64,000 nt of DNA from Otatea glauca (taxonomy: Eukaryota; Streptophyta; Magnoliopsida; Poales; Poaceae). The stretch lies in assembly GCA_036346275.1 (NCBI GenBank), contig CM070723.1, positions 47,012,743 to 47,076,742 of the forward strand, read 5' to 3'. The notes below the pieces were generated by a model. The model saw only the letters and a program-made list of their open reading frames with translations, searched no databases and had not been told where the DNA came from. A program made the position numbers and the translations under genes. Positions 46,664 through 58,645 of this stretch are shown piece after piece. Position 1 is the stretch's first letter, and each line of letters begins with the position of its first letter.

Positions 46664-49306
46664 TGAAAGGACAGGGGATGTTGTCTAGAGGGGGGGTGAA
46701 TAGGCGAATTAAAAACTTTGTAACTAAATGCAGCGGAATAGAAATATTGCAGCTAAATAAAATCTCCCGAGGGTCTAAGTCCGGAGTGTCCGGGATTTTT
46801 ATCCGGAGACTCCGGAATGTCCGGACTGTCCGGGTTCTGGAGTCCGGATACTCCGGATTGGATCCGAGGGACTCAGGCCGGAGTGTCCGGGATTTTTATC
46901 CGGAGACTCCGAAATGTCCGGACTATCCGGGTTCAAAAGTCCGGATACTCCGGATTTAAGACCTCGAAATGAGATTTTAAATCCCTGCAATTTTTCAACA
47001 ATCTACTTGAATACAAAAGATCTAAATGCTATCAGGTACATGGGGATGATGAAGATCTAGAGCCAAACACAACAATGGAGTAGATCAGGCAACTTCAAGA
47101 TTCAAAATCAAATACCAAAACAAGAATAAGAAGCAAACTTGGAGACGATGATTTTTCACCCGAAGTTCGGATCCTTGAGGGGATCCTACGTCTCCGTTGA
47201 GGCGGCTCGGTCACACTTGAGCCGGGGTCTCTTTCAACCCTCTTCCTCCCGGTGTTGCACAAATGCACTCGCCGGTCTTCACTCCTTTGATTCCTTCCCT
47301 TACGGAGGCGGAACCGACCTTCACAAACTTCCCACGGCCAACCACACAAAGCTCCGGTGGCTCGTAGGCGACCTCCTAGCCGTCTAGGAGTCCTCAACCT
47401 CCAAGAGTAACAAATGCTCACGAAGAACAAACTTGGAGATGAAATCAAGTGCTCAAACAACTCAAAACTCACTCCCCAAACTCTTCCCAACCCTTCTTAC
47501 AAGGGGATCACTTAGATCTAAGGGTAAAAGCTTCCTCAAAGCCTCCACACAGCCCCCCAAAAGCCTCTCAAAAAATCCACACCAAAAGCCTCTTCAAAAA
47601 GAGGGAGGAAGGGCTATAAATAGACCTCCCCAAAAACTAGCCGTTGGGGGTAGGCTGCGCACAACCCGGAGACTCCGGACTTTAACCCGGAGACTCCGGA
47701 TTGGAAGGATCAGCTCATCCAGAGAGGGCCAACCCGGAGACTCCGGACAAACACCCGGACACTCCGGACTAATTCAACCCGCAGTGTCCGGACCAAACAC
47801 CGGATACTCCGGACCAACCGAGAGCAGCCACCGAGGGTGCCAACCCGGAGTGTCCGGACCAAATGTCCGGATACTCCGGACTGTCCGGATTGCACTGGCC
47901 AGCCCGACGAAAACGAGCATAACTTCTCACTCCGGACTCCGATTTCAGCGATTTTGGACTCTATCAAAAGCTAAGACCGAGGGCTACACAAACAACAAGA
48001 TCTCACTATCCAAAACTCAAAGGATAACCACAGATTTCACAAAGAAATCAAGAGAGACCTACAACCCTCACTTTCCGGCACCACCAACACCACTCTCTTT
48101 CTAAGATTAACAAAGATGGATCACTTGAGCACTTGACACATCTAAAAGTCATTCGACATCGCATCCCTCTTAATAGTACGGCAATCCTTAGACTCAAATT
48201 AAATCAAAGATAATATAAGTCTAGAAATAATCACTTGCCGTCTTCTTTCTTGATGTCGATGCATGAAGACCTTCACCATATAATTGATGACATCTTCGCC
48301 TTGTCCAACTCGACTCGATTCACCTCATGAGACTCTCGTCCTATCAACCTTGACTTGATCATCCTCTCTGACGATCTCCACGCCAAGTCGCTCTTGACTT
48401 AGTCCTCAACTCTTGGTGACACCGCCGTCTTGTTGACCTCGACAATGATCATCCTCCAAGATACCTTGGTCATCATACACAGACGGGACCTAATTCTTTC
48501 CAAACTACTCATGAAAGACATTAGTCCCAAAAGCTCAATGGATATGAATAAATTGATATTTGTGAACAGTTGATTTCAACAAGTGTTTCATATAAGGAAG
48601 CACAACATAAATGGAAACACTTGACATAAGAAATGTTCTCTACTAAGTACATCATGATGAATATGTAATTGATCTATATGCACTAGAGAGATAATTGCCA
48701 ATATGATGAATCAATTAAATCATGGCAAGGATCACAGACTTTACTTAAATGTAGCACATGATAGAATATACACGAATTGTACATGTGCAAATAATATTTG
48801 GAGTAAGAGTAAATATGTGATCCAATACTAGATAAACTTCACTAAGAGAATTGCATGAGAAGATATACAAATAAAACATGCATGCACTAAGTCAATCTAT
48901 AGCAATATGAAGTTTAACTCTAGTTAATACATGCATACCATAATGAACTCAAATGAATATATATGCACAAATAAATATGACATGAACCAATGTGCATATA
49001 ATAAAATCAACATGCTACTTGGAGTTCACTATGCATTTGCACGAAAGGAATGCAATAACAAATATAGAATAGATACCAAAATTGCATACCTTATCTTTGC
49101 TTAACCTTCCTATTTGATTTTCCTCTAAATAGATGAGACTGATACTCAACTAGGCAATAACAAGTTAGTCTCATAGCAATATAATCATATTAGAGGTTTG
49201 TCATTTGTTAAGCACTAAGTTAAGCATTTACTTAATTGTATAGATTGTCATTATGAGTGTTTGTCATTAATCACCAAAATAACATAAGTGCCTAGATGCA
49301 CTTTCA
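46664..49306 (-). mobile_element. SIRE-like (Ty1/copia) solo LTR, 2643 bp
   Basis: On the minus strand it runs from TGAAAGTGCATCTAGGCACT to GTCCTTTCA. The plus-strand ends are TGAAAGGACAGG and GCACTTTCA. Perfect 5-bp duplications GTGTG flank it (46659-46663 and 49307-49311). It is a full-length match to the LTR at 56095-58633. No internal region remains, so it arose by recombination between two LTRs. ORFs of up to 223 codons inside it are not genes. Confidence 0.92.
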
Positions 49307-50198
49307 GTGTGAATCTCAACCTTTGATGAGGTTTCTTGAGGGTCAAAAAGATCATCTAAGGGTGAAGGTTACACCCATGTGCTATAAATGTAGGGGTGGA
49401 GAGGTGTCCCTATATCTTGGTTGAAACCAAGTCTTAGATAAGGGTTTTTTTGTTTCTTTATACTCTGTTGAGCTTTGCCTACCTGGAAGTGTGGCTTTGT
49501 AACTATCTCTCTCTAAGAAATGCAAGATCCAAGTTCATCCCTGTTCTGAAATCTATTTTTGTTTTTGCATATTTGCTTGGTTCTTTCTTGTAACTTGAGT
49601 TGTGCTTCACCGCCTTCTACTTGCTCTGTTTCTACTAGATCTAGAACGCATAAGAGGTTAAGGAACTCATCTAGAGTATATTCCAAGTCAGCAAGATCCA
49701 CTAGAACTTACTCTTGCTCAAGTATTTGATCTCCCTTCTTTTTGAGTCTTTAATCTCTTTTTGGTTTCTTTCTCTCTTGATCTTATACTGCCAAGGATGA
49801 ATGATTGATGGATGAATCTTCTGTAGATCATACCCCGATCATCCAGGCAAGTTTTGAACAAGATCTCAGATTCTTCTCAAGAAACCAGTAGATTTTTTCT
49901 TGACTCGTTTGAGGGGTGTTTCCTTGGGGTTCTTGTTTGCTGTAACCTGTGGAAAATCATTTAAGATCATCTTGATCATCAAATCCCCATAAGTAAGCTC
50001 AGGATATATGTTGTGAGTTTCTTTTGTTTTGGCGTAACCTTCTTTCAAACTGAAAGTGAAGGTTTTAATAAATTTTTGACATCCATAGGAAGGTGCACGC
50101 AAAGTTTCACGGGATCTGGATTAGCCGATCAAAACTTAAAACAATTTTTGATTTTGAGATCATGCTGATTGTACTGTTCATCCCGATTTTACCGTTCT

Positions 50199-50411
50199 TT
50201 CGGGAGTTTTGCTCTTTTGTCTAGTGTTGAGCTAGCTCAGCCTTTAGTTGGCTCTTTTACAAAAGATACTTTGGGAGTTTTGCTCTTTTATCCAGTGTTG
50301 GGTTGACTGAGTCTTATAGTTGGCTCTTTTACAAAAGAAGCTTTTGGAGTTCTGTTTTTTTATCCAGTGCTATGCTGGCTGAGCCTTTTAGTTGGCTCTT
50401 TTAGAATAGAA
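50199..50411 (+). repeat. Three ~71-bp tandem units near the LTR 3' end
   Basis: Units start at 50199, 50270 and 50342. Each runs GGGAGTTTTGCTCTTTT, then (T/C)CCAGTGTTG, then AGTTGGCTCTTTTA. Divergence between units is about 15-20% by eye. Confidence 0.85.
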
Positions 50412-50652
50412 GGTTGAATACTTAAGGGATAATTTTATTTGGCTCATATTCACCCTCTCTAGTCGCCTTTTCGATCCTTCAGTAATATATTTGTAAAATA
50501 CAACAAAATTATAATACTATAAAAGTACTTTTGAGATGAATCTACACATGAATTTTATGTATTAATCTAAACTTTTAAAAAGATATCAATAGTCAAAGTT
50601 TTTAAAGTTTAACTGTATTATAAAATGACTTGTTCACGTTAACGGGAGGGAG

Positions 50653-52130
50653 TACTAGTAAATCATAATGGTTTCAGATCTAGTTCATGCCGAACATGTT
50701 TAATCATTAGAGCATGTACGATAGTAAAGAACATATACAGTAATAGAGATGGCTACTGTCTATATACTTTATTATGTCATATAAAGACAACTAAAAATAG
50801 CTACTATAATAGATGATATTTTAAGGTTGTCTCTATAAGATCCTATAATCTTTTAATTATAGCATATAAAGGTGTTATCATAGACAGTAAACCATATAAT
50901 GATATTTTATTATGTCTATATGGTTGTCTCTTGACAACTATGCTCTCTCTTCTCTATTTCAGCGAAAATCTTACGTGGCAAAGCATTTAGATAGCTGACA
51001 TAACACTATTGTACATACCCTTGTATCACATTGTTTGATTAGCGTAAGTTAAACAATGTTAGAGGAGGGTCATCGTCAAGTGTGTAAGTTTAACCTAGAA
51101 CACCGGTATTTTGCTCACACTAGTATTATGCTAGATGAGCGACTGCTGCGTGCCATACCGCGATCGGCGCCCCCACGTGAGCAAATCAAGAAAACACGCG
51201 AAACGGCTGAAAGGTTATAAATGTAATTACACTCTTTTTTTGCATTCATTTGGGGTCCTTTCACGAAGGATCCGCGATTTCGCAGAACAGAAAGGTCCTT
51301 TCCGTAAAAAACGACCGAAAGGATCTAAATGTAATTACGCATTTTTTGCAATCATTTGAGGTCCTTTTAGAAGGATCAACGATTTCGCTGAACCGGAAGG
51401 TCTTTTTCATAAAAAAGGCTAAAAAGACCTAAATGTAATTACGCTGTTTTTCGAGGGGCTTTCGAGGGAGGCTGACACGTGGGGTGGCTGGCTAGCCGGG
51501 AATCTTGCAGGAAATAGGATAGGTAGTATGTTTCTTTCTTTCTTTTTTCCGACGATAGTGTCGCATATTTATCTAACCACTATATCTAACAAAGTTACTT
51601 GGTTACATCGTATCTACTCTCTTTTTTTCACTTATGGTCGATTTTCGTATAAATTTCATAGTCATTTTAGAGGAAATAATGCAAACGTCGACAACAAATG
51701 TCAATCTGGCGCCGGCACCCCCAATGTATTCTCCAACATCCACCTACCTCTCAACCCTATTCCTTAGGATAGAGATCATGTGCAGTCTCTATGGACATCG
51801 TAACTTAAGCCGTTCTCATAGGCTAAGATCATTCGATCGAGCCAATGATCTGGACCGTCGCTTTTTGATTAAACGGCTGTTTTTTGAACTGTATTCTCGG
51901 AAGATCTGGGCTGTCGTTTTTTGATCCAACGGTCTACATGCAACTGCTTAAATTGCAGTCTCTTAGGGATAGATACCAATTCCATTCCCCATCGCCCCCG
52001 CATACAACTGTCATCCTACAAATTCGAAAGAGGAGGAACGAACTTTTAACTGCAATTAAGAGAGTTTCAAGATGAAAGCATCAACTTTCAGCTAGATAAT
52101 TTCAAAGCTATTTGTTAGTGAGACAAGGAC
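50653..52130. other. Spacer with two small repeats
   Basis: 50708-51022 has inverted ends AGAGCATGTACGATAGT and ACTATTGTACATACCCT (a MITE of about 315 bp). 51210-51450 is a tandem array of a ~105-bp unit (AAATGTAATTAC at 51219, 51327 and 51431). 51450-52130 shows no gene; the ORFs there are unremarkable. Confidence 0.55.
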
Positions 52131-52531
52131 TAGAGATAAAAACGGAACGGAAATGATTGGTAAATGGTCGTTCTATTTTCGTTTCCACATATTTTTACTG
52201 ATAATGGAAATGAAATCGAAAACCCCGGAAATGGATACGAAAATAGATAGTGATAGAAACGGATGCGAAACGAAACGGAGCGGATAAGGAAACGAAAGTG
52301 GAAAATTCCACAAGAACACAGTACATGATCACAATATACATGACCGCAAAATAATGTAACTTATCCCACCTCCAAGGCGGATACAAGAATAATGTTATTC
52401 ACCGGTATCACTAGGAAGTTTTTTCTTTAGTTTATCAGCTGAAGTCTTGCTATTTGTCTTTCAAATCAAATCATCATGTACTCCTCCATATCATTATTAT
52501 CGACATCCTCTTGTTCTTCCAACTATAAAGG
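52131..52531 (+). mobile_element. hAT-like left end, interrupted
   Basis: TAGAGATAAAAACGGAACGGAA resembles the terminal repeat of the element at 8591. It is followed by GAAACGGA/CGTTTCC-type subterminal words. The matching right end is not seen where expected, because LTR-like sequence starts at 52532. Confidence 0.4.
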
Positions 52532-53474
52532 TGTAACACCCTAAAATTTGTATATTATTGTTCACTGTTTATTTACGATTTTCTAATATTTATTATGGAT
52601 TTTCTAGAGTTTATAAATGTCGTTTGCTATTTTTAATTTATAACATTAATTTATTTGTGAAAAATAAAACCAAAATTATGCTAGAAATAATTTTACTAGG
52701 TTCAAAATATTTCAAAGTATTTTTGAGAATTGTTCCGGAATTTTTGAACTCTATTTGATATTTTCTATAAAGCTATTTGTATTTCTGAAATTATTTTAAT
52801 TCAAAAATAAATGTAAATTCTCCATTCTCCTTTTTGGGCCAAGTTTCCGACGGAATTTCCGATTTCATTTATACGAAATTTCTGTTTTCGTTTTCGTTGG
52901 AAATGGTTCTCTCATTTTCGTTTCTGTTTCTAACAAAAACAAATTCTATTTTCCAGAAGAAGAAAGAGCTTGGTGGGCTGGCAGCCCACCAGTTTTCCAG
53001 AAGAAGAAAGAAAAAAAATCCAGAAAACTGATAATAAATATTATAAATTGTTTTCTAAATATGTGGGCTTCCGTAAAAATTTAGTAAATTGATATTTAGC
53101 TCATATTGAAAGTTCCATGTTCTGGGTTTATTTTCTAGCTTTATGCCATATTTATTATGTGCTGGATTTATTCTCTGATTAGGAAAATTGCTTGGTAGTT
53201 AACAGAAAATGCTAGAAAATTATGTATGACCCAATGCTCTGTGTCATGTTGCTAGATTAATTTCTTAGCATACTTTTCATGTTAATATATGCTGGACATA
53301 TTGTTTCCTATTATTCAGTATTCTGAAAATTGCTTAATAATTAGCAAAAATCATGAAAAAATGTGATGATTATCTACTGAGTATATATAGACCAAAACTT
53401 TACTGATTCAATAATAAGCATGCAAAATAATATTTTACCTGAAGTAAAATCCCTGTTTTGCTTGCATATAGGAT
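52532..53474 (+). other. LTR-like sequence and leader upstream of the copia gag
   Basis: TGTAACACCCTAAAATTTGT at 52532 looks like the start of an LTR and resembles the one at 10661. 52850-52930 contains TTTCCGACGGAATTTCCG-type words again. No LTR end or primer-binding site could be fixed before the gag ATG at 53475, so it is unclear whether this is the copia element's own LTR. Confidence 0.4.
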
Positions 53475-54610
53475 ATGTGTGACATCGCCAAGAAAGAATT
53501 CACTGAGCTTACCCTAAATGGCAGCAACTATCTCACTTGGGAAATGGATGCCAAGATCAACTTGACAGCCCGATCCCTTGGAGTTGCAATTTCCCAGCCT
53601 GAAGCTGGTACCCCTGCTATCCCTGAAGCCGCTAAATGCGCTGCTTTGCATTTCCTGAGGCACCATCTTCATGCGGACCTGAAGGCCGAATATTTGATGG
53701 AGGAGGACCCGCTGGCTCTATGGAATTCCCTGAAGGAACGATATAACCAGCAAAGATTCGTTCTGTTGCCAGAAGCACAACGGGAATGGACCCTCCTACG
53801 CTTTCAATATTTTAAATCAGTGGCAGTATACAACTCTGCCATGCACAAGATTGTTGCCAAACTAGCATTCTGTGACCAGAAGATTACAGAAGCTGAAAAG
53901 ATTGACAAGACATTATGCACATTCCACCCCAATATGAGGATACTGCAGCAACAATATCGTCATGCAAAGTACCAGAAGTACTCTGAGCTGATATGCATTT
54001 TGCTAGAAGCAGAAAAGCACGATGAACTTCTAATGAAGAATCATCAAGTCCTACCTAGTGGGAGTCATGCATTGCCTGAAGCACATGCAAATGCTCAGCA
54101 GGCTAGCAATAGCCGAGGCCACAGAAAGGGCCAAAGAGAGAAAGGGGATAAATAGAAGAATGACAAAAATCATAAAGAAGAGGTAAATACCAGTGGAAAA
54201 TAAAAGGAAATGGATCAGGTCGCTTCCAGAAGAAAGGACCAACAAATAAAGCAAATGATCCTAAACAACCATGCTTTAGGTATGAATGTACTGATCATTG
54301 GTCACGTACATGCCGCACCCCAAAGCATTTGGTAGAACTTTATATGAAATCCACTGGGAGATTCCAGAAGAATCAAGGGAATAAGGCGGAGGCACATTTC
54401 ATTACTCAACCTGTTGTTGACAATGGAATGGAATTAGATGATGATCAAATCTCCAACCCTACAGAAGAATTCAAAAAGGGCCATCTTGGATATGGTGACA
54501 CTCCCATGGAAGATGATGATCTTATTGAAGATGAGCTAAAAGAATCCCAGAATAATAAAGATAAATCCCAGGAGGATGATACAAATAATTTGTATGGAGA
54601 CATGCAGTAG
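53475..54610 (+). pseudogene. copia gag with broken zinc knuckle
   Basis: The first frame (53475-54155, 226 codons) starts MCDIAKKEFTELTLNGSNYL and has the UBN2/gag-polypeptide pattern: TWEMDAKINLTARSLG, then LKAEYLMEEDPLALWNSLKE, then LLRFQYFKSVAVYNSAMHKI. It stops at TAG 54153-54155. Two frames later the text goes on (to TAG at 54608-54610) with the zinc knuckle at 54272-54313. There the second Cys of CX2CX4HX4C is Tyr (TAT at 54281-54283), so metal binding would be lost. The tail (54420-54610) is strongly acidic (DDDQIS, EDDDLIEDEL). The protein would bind and package element RNA if intact. Confidence 0.82.
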
Positions 54611-54874
54611 TCTCCCAGTCTTTCTTTTAGAGTCAATGTCACATTATCCTTTTCTAGAGTCTCCTAAAGAGTCTCTTTTATCAGTTTAGTTTTTGTGTTC
54701 CTGAATGAACAATGACCTACGCTCCTGTTGAGTGATTATCGGTCAAATTCAATAAAGTGTAATTTTTCAGGAAATTTATTTAATCATGCTATACTTGTTC
54801 TATATTATTTGTTCTTGTTGTAACAAATGTTTGATTGTTTTTATATCTTTAATATAGAACACCTGTAAAATTCA
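54611..54874 (+). other. Gap between copia gag and protease
   Basis: An AT-rich stretch of 264 bp with stops in all frames. In intact relatives gag and protease are usually continuous, so this is either an insertion or decay. Confidence 0.5.
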
Positions 54875-55144
54875 ATGGCGGAGGAGGAAATCTGTCTTGT
54901 AAACAGTTGCACCACAAATACAATTCTCAGGGAAACTAAATATTTTCAGACCTTGATTAAGAAAACTGAAAATATTATGACTATCGCCGGAAGTGATGCT
55001 CTCATTGTTGGCATCGGAAGAGCCATCATAGTTCTCCCTATGAGCACTCGCATAATTATAGAGAATGCCCTATTATACCCTGAGTCCAGTCGCACTCTTC
55101 TAAGTTTCAAAGACATATGTCTAAATGATTTCCACAGAGACTGA
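54875..55144 (+). pseudogene. copia protease with catalytic Asp replaced
   Basis: MAEEEICLVNSCTTNTILRE gives the active-site block. Residue 10 is Asn (AAC, 54902-54904) where the catalytic Asp of the D-S/T-G-type motif belongs. The Cys in place of Gly may be usual for this family. The flap-like IAGSDALIVGIGRAIIVLP and ALLYPESSRTLLSFKDI follow as in copia proteases. It ends in TGA at 55142-55144. It could not cleave the polyprotein as it stands. Confidence 0.8.
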
Positions 55145-55172
55145 AAATGAGGATGGTACATAATACCTACTC

Positions 55173-56045
55173 ATGACTAAGTTTGACGGGTGTAATAAAC
55201 GTGTGGTCGAAAAACTTCCTTCCTTCTCCTCCGAATTATATTACACATATATAAAACCTGAAGTTTATGTTGCGATGAAAACTATAGTTAAAACCCCAGA
55301 AATATTTAAGATCTGGCATGATCGTCTGGGTCATCCTAGAATGAATATGATGAGAAGAATAATAAATAATTCTGCTGGCCATAACATAAAAACCTCAGTC
55401 TTTCCTAAACCTGAAGCTTTTATATGCCCTGCTTGTGCTAAAGGAAAGCTGATAGTGCGACCCTCTCATCTCAAAGTTAGGGAAGAATCACTGAATTTCC
55501 TAGAGAGAATTCAAGGTGATATCTGTGGACCAATTCAGCCCCTGTTGGGCCCCTTTAGATATTTTATGGTTCTAATAGATGCTTCTACTAGATGGTCCCA
55601 TGTATGTCTCTTATCTACTAGGAACCATGCTTTTGCTAAATTAATCGCCCAAATTATTAAATTGAGAGCCTCCTTCCCAGAAGAAAGGATTAAGTCCATT
55701 CGCATGGATAATGTTGGCGAGTTTACCTCAAAAGCATTTAATGATTATTGCATGGCTCTGGGTATTAATGTAGAGCACTATGTACCCCATATCCACACAC
55801 AAAATGGCCTTGCAGAGTCATTAATTAAGAGAGTAAAGCTTATTGCCAGACCGCTTTTGCAGAATTGTAGGTTACCCACCAACTGTTGGGGCCATGCAGT
55901 GCTGCACGCTGCATCATTAATTCAACTCAGACCAACTGCATACCATGAAACTTCCCCCTTGCAGCTAGTGCGTGGGAAAGAACCAAACATTTCCCATCTG
56001 CGAAAATTTGGCTGTGCTGTATACGTGCCAATCTCTCCACCTTAG
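55173..56045 (+). pseudogene. copia integrase
   Basis: The 290-codon frame begins TKFDGCNKRVVEK. The zinc domain is WHDRLGHPRMNMM...FICPACAKGK (HHCC, about 55315-55445). The catalytic core has QGDICGP (Asp at about 55520), SIRMDNVGEF (Asp at about 55710) and NGLAESLIKR (Glu at about 55817), all three acidic residues present. The link to reverse transcriptase, FGCAVYVPISPP, is followed by TAG at 56043-56045, then open text up to GIYVGY at 56094, where the SIRE-like LTR begins. It inserts element DNA in intact relatives. Confidence 0.85.
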
Positions 56046-56089
56046 CGTACCACCATGGGACCTCACCGGAAGTTGGGGATCTATGTAGG

Positions 56090-56094
56090 ATATG
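56090..56094 (+). repeat. Target-site duplication ATATG, left copy
   Basis: The five bases before the TG of the LTR at 56095. The partner should follow the 5' LTR beyond the window, so this is not confirmed. Confidence 0.5.
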
Positions 56095-58633
56095 TGAAAG
56101 GACAGGGGATGTCGCCTAGAGGGGGTGAATAGGCGAATTAAAAACTTTATAGCTAAATGCGTGGAATAAAAATTTGCACTAAATAAAATCTCCGAGTTTC
56201 TGAACAATCGGAGTGTCAGGATATTCAATCCGGATACTCCGGATAGTCCGATCCCGAGGGTCCTAACCCGGAGTGTCCGGGGTGTTCAATCCGGATACTC
56301 CGGATTATCCGGACTGTCCGGGTTCAGGGATTCGGATACTCCGGATTGAGGACTTCGAATGGAGATTTTAAATCTTTGCAATTTTTCAACAATCTACTTG
56401 AATACAAAAGATCTAAATGATGTCAGGTACCTGAGGGTATAGAAGATCTGGAGCCAAACACAACAAAAGAGTAGATCGGGCAATTTCAAGATTCAAAATC
56501 AAATACTAAAACAAGAGTAAGAAGCAAACTTGGAGACGATGATTTTTCACCCAGTTCGGATCCTTGAGGATCCTACGTCTCCGTTGAGGCGGCTCGGTCA
56601 CACTTGAGCCGGGTCTCTTTCAACCCTCTTCCTCCGGTGTTGCACAAATGCACTCGCGGTCTTCACTCCTTTGATTCCTTCCCTTACGGAGGCGGAACCG
56701 GCCTTCACAAACTTCCCACGGCCAACCACACAAAGCTCCGGTGGCTCGTAGGCGACCTCCTAGCCGTCTAGGAGTCCTCAACCTCCAAGAGTAACAAATG
56801 CTCACGAAGAACAAACTTGGAGATGAAATCAAGTGCTCAATCAACTCAAATCTCACTCCCCAAACTCTTCCCAACCCTTCTCACAAGGGGATCACTTAGA
56901 TCTAAGGGTAAAAGCTCTCTCAAAGCCCTCCACACAGCCCCTCAAAAATCCACTCCAAAAACCCCACCAAAAAAAAGCTCTCTCAAAAAGGGGGAGGAAG
57001 GGCTATATATAGAACTCCCCAAAAACTAGCCGTTGGGGGCTGGCTGCGCACAATCCGGAGTCTCCGGATTTCAATCCGGATACTCGGATTGGTGAGAAAG
57101 GCTAACAGAGAGACTCAATCCGAGAGTCCGGATGAATATCCGGATACTCCGGATGATCCGGATAGTCCGGACTAACTCCGGATAGTCCGAATCAAGACCG
57201 AGCACTCGACAAAACGAGCATAACTTTTGACTCGGACTCGATTTCAGAGATTTTGGACTCTCCGAAAGCTAAGAACGAGGGCTACACAAATAACAAGGTC
57301 TCACTACCCAAAACTACAAGGATAACCACAGATTTCACAAAGAAATCAAGAGAGACCTACAACCCTCACTTTTAAGCACTACCAACACCACTCTCTTTCT
57401 AAGATTCACAAGGATGGATCACTTGAGCACTTGACACATCTAAAAGTCATTCGACATCGCATCCCTCTTAATAGTACGGCAATCCTTAGACTCAAATTAA
57501 ATCAAAGATAATATAAGTCTAGAACTAGTCACTTGCCGTCTACTTTCTTGATGTCGATGCATGAAGACCTTCACCATATAATCGATGACATCTTCGCCTT
57601 GTCCAACTCGACTCGATTCACCTCATGAGACTCTCGTCCTATCAACCTTGACTTGATCATCCTCTCTGACGATCTCCACGCCAAGTTGCTCTTGACTTAG
57701 TCCTCAGCTCTTGGTGACACCGCCGTCTTGTTGACCTCGGCTTAATGATCATCCTCCAAGATACCTTGGTCATCATACACGACGGGACCTAATTCTTTCT
57801 AAACTACTCATGAAAGACATTAGTCCCAAAAGCTCAATAGATATGAATAGAGTTGATATTTGTGAGCGATTGATTACAACAAGTGTTTCATATAAAGAAG
57901 CACAACACAAAATAGAAACACTTGACATAAGAAATGTTCTCTACTAAGTACATCATGATGAATATGTAATTGATCTATATGCACTAGAGAGATATATAAT
58001 TGCCAATAGGATGAATCAATTAAATCATGGCAAGGATCACAGACTTTACTTAAATAAAGCACATGATAGAATATACACGAATTGTACATGTGCAAATAAT
58101 ATTTGGAGTAAGAGTAAATATGTGATCCAACACTAGATAAACTTCACTAAGAGAATTGCATGAGAAGATATACAAATAAAACATGCATGCACCAAGTCAA
58201 TCTATAGCAATATGAAGTTTAACTCTAGTTAATACATGCATACCATAATGAACTCAAATGAATATATATGCACAAATAAATATGACATGAACCAATGTGC
58301 ATATATATAATCAACATGCTACTTGGAGTTCACTATGCATTTGCACAAAAGGAATGCAATAACAAATATAGAATAGATACCAAAATTGCATACCTTATCT
58401 TTGCTTAACCTTCCTATTTGATTTTCCTCTAAATAGATGAGACTGATACTCAACTAGGCAATAACAAGTTAGTCTCATAGCAATATAATCATATTAGAGG
58501 TTTGTCATTTGCTAAGCACTAAGTTAAGCATTTACTTAATTTACATAGATTGTCATTATGAGTGTTTGTCATTAATCACCAAAATAACATTCATTAATCA
58601 CCAAAATAACATAAGTGCCTAGATGCACTTTCA
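56095..58633 (-). repeat. 3' LTR of the SIRE-like element, 2539 bp
   Basis: The ends TGAAAGGACAGG and GCACTTTCA (plus strand) match the solo LTR at 46664-49306. Both carry clusters of CCGGA/TCCGG words. The shared body is nearly identical in the right-hand 1.2 kb, more diverged in the left. A local duplication (CATTAATCACCAAAATAACA, about 58570-58610) is specific to this copy. Confidence 0.92.
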
Positions 58634-58645
58634 ATCTCCCCTTTT
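58634..58645 (-). other. Polypurine tract of the SIRE-like element
   Basis: On the minus strand AAAAGGGGAGAT lies directly before the LTR start TGAAAGTGC. This fixes the LTR as the 3' one and the element as minus-strand. Confidence 0.8.

Larger units (their letters stand above)
44973..50481 (+). mobile_element. Solo LTR (copia-like), 2.9 kb, split by a SIRE-like solo LTR
   Basis: It starts TGAGAGACCATGTAGTGG and ends TCACCCTCTCTAGTCGCCTT, TTCGATCCTTCA. Flanks are ATAAT (44968-44972) and GTAAT (50482-50486), a 5-bp target duplication with one change. A TATA-like CTATAAATGTAGGGG lies at about 49381, in the place expected for an LTR promoter read on the plus strand. Without the inner insert it measures about 2861 bp. 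The ending ...CACCCTCTCTAGTCG resembles SIRE-type copia LTRs. Confidence 0.75.
44896..50652. mobile_element. Stowaway-like MITE, copy 4, split by nested LTRs
   Basis: The left half is 44896-44972 (with TTTTCGATATGG, CACAATTTTGG and ending CTATTATAAT). The right half is 50482-50652 (AATATATTTGTAAAATACAA and onward to CGGGAGGGAG, then TA). Joined, the halves follow the order of copy 3 at 41127-41368 reading for reading. The gap between them is the LTR at 44973-50481. Confidence 0.75.
53475..56094 (+). mobile_element. Ty1/copia element, damaged and cut at its right by another insertion
   Basis: gag, protease and integrase are recognisable in that order, the copia order (integrase before reverse transcriptase). 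The reverse transcriptase, RNase H and 3' LTR are not in the window. The integrase-side reading continues to GIYVGY at 56079-56094 and is cut there by the LTR starting at 56095. The left edge is uncertain (see 52532). The gag type suggests the Ivana/Oryco or a related lineage; that is tentative. Confidence 0.8.

Noticed and set aside
47095..48104. Open frames of 131 and 223 codons
   Set aside because: They lie entirely in the SIRE-like solo LTR, recur in broken form in the LTR at 56095-58633, and show no domain.
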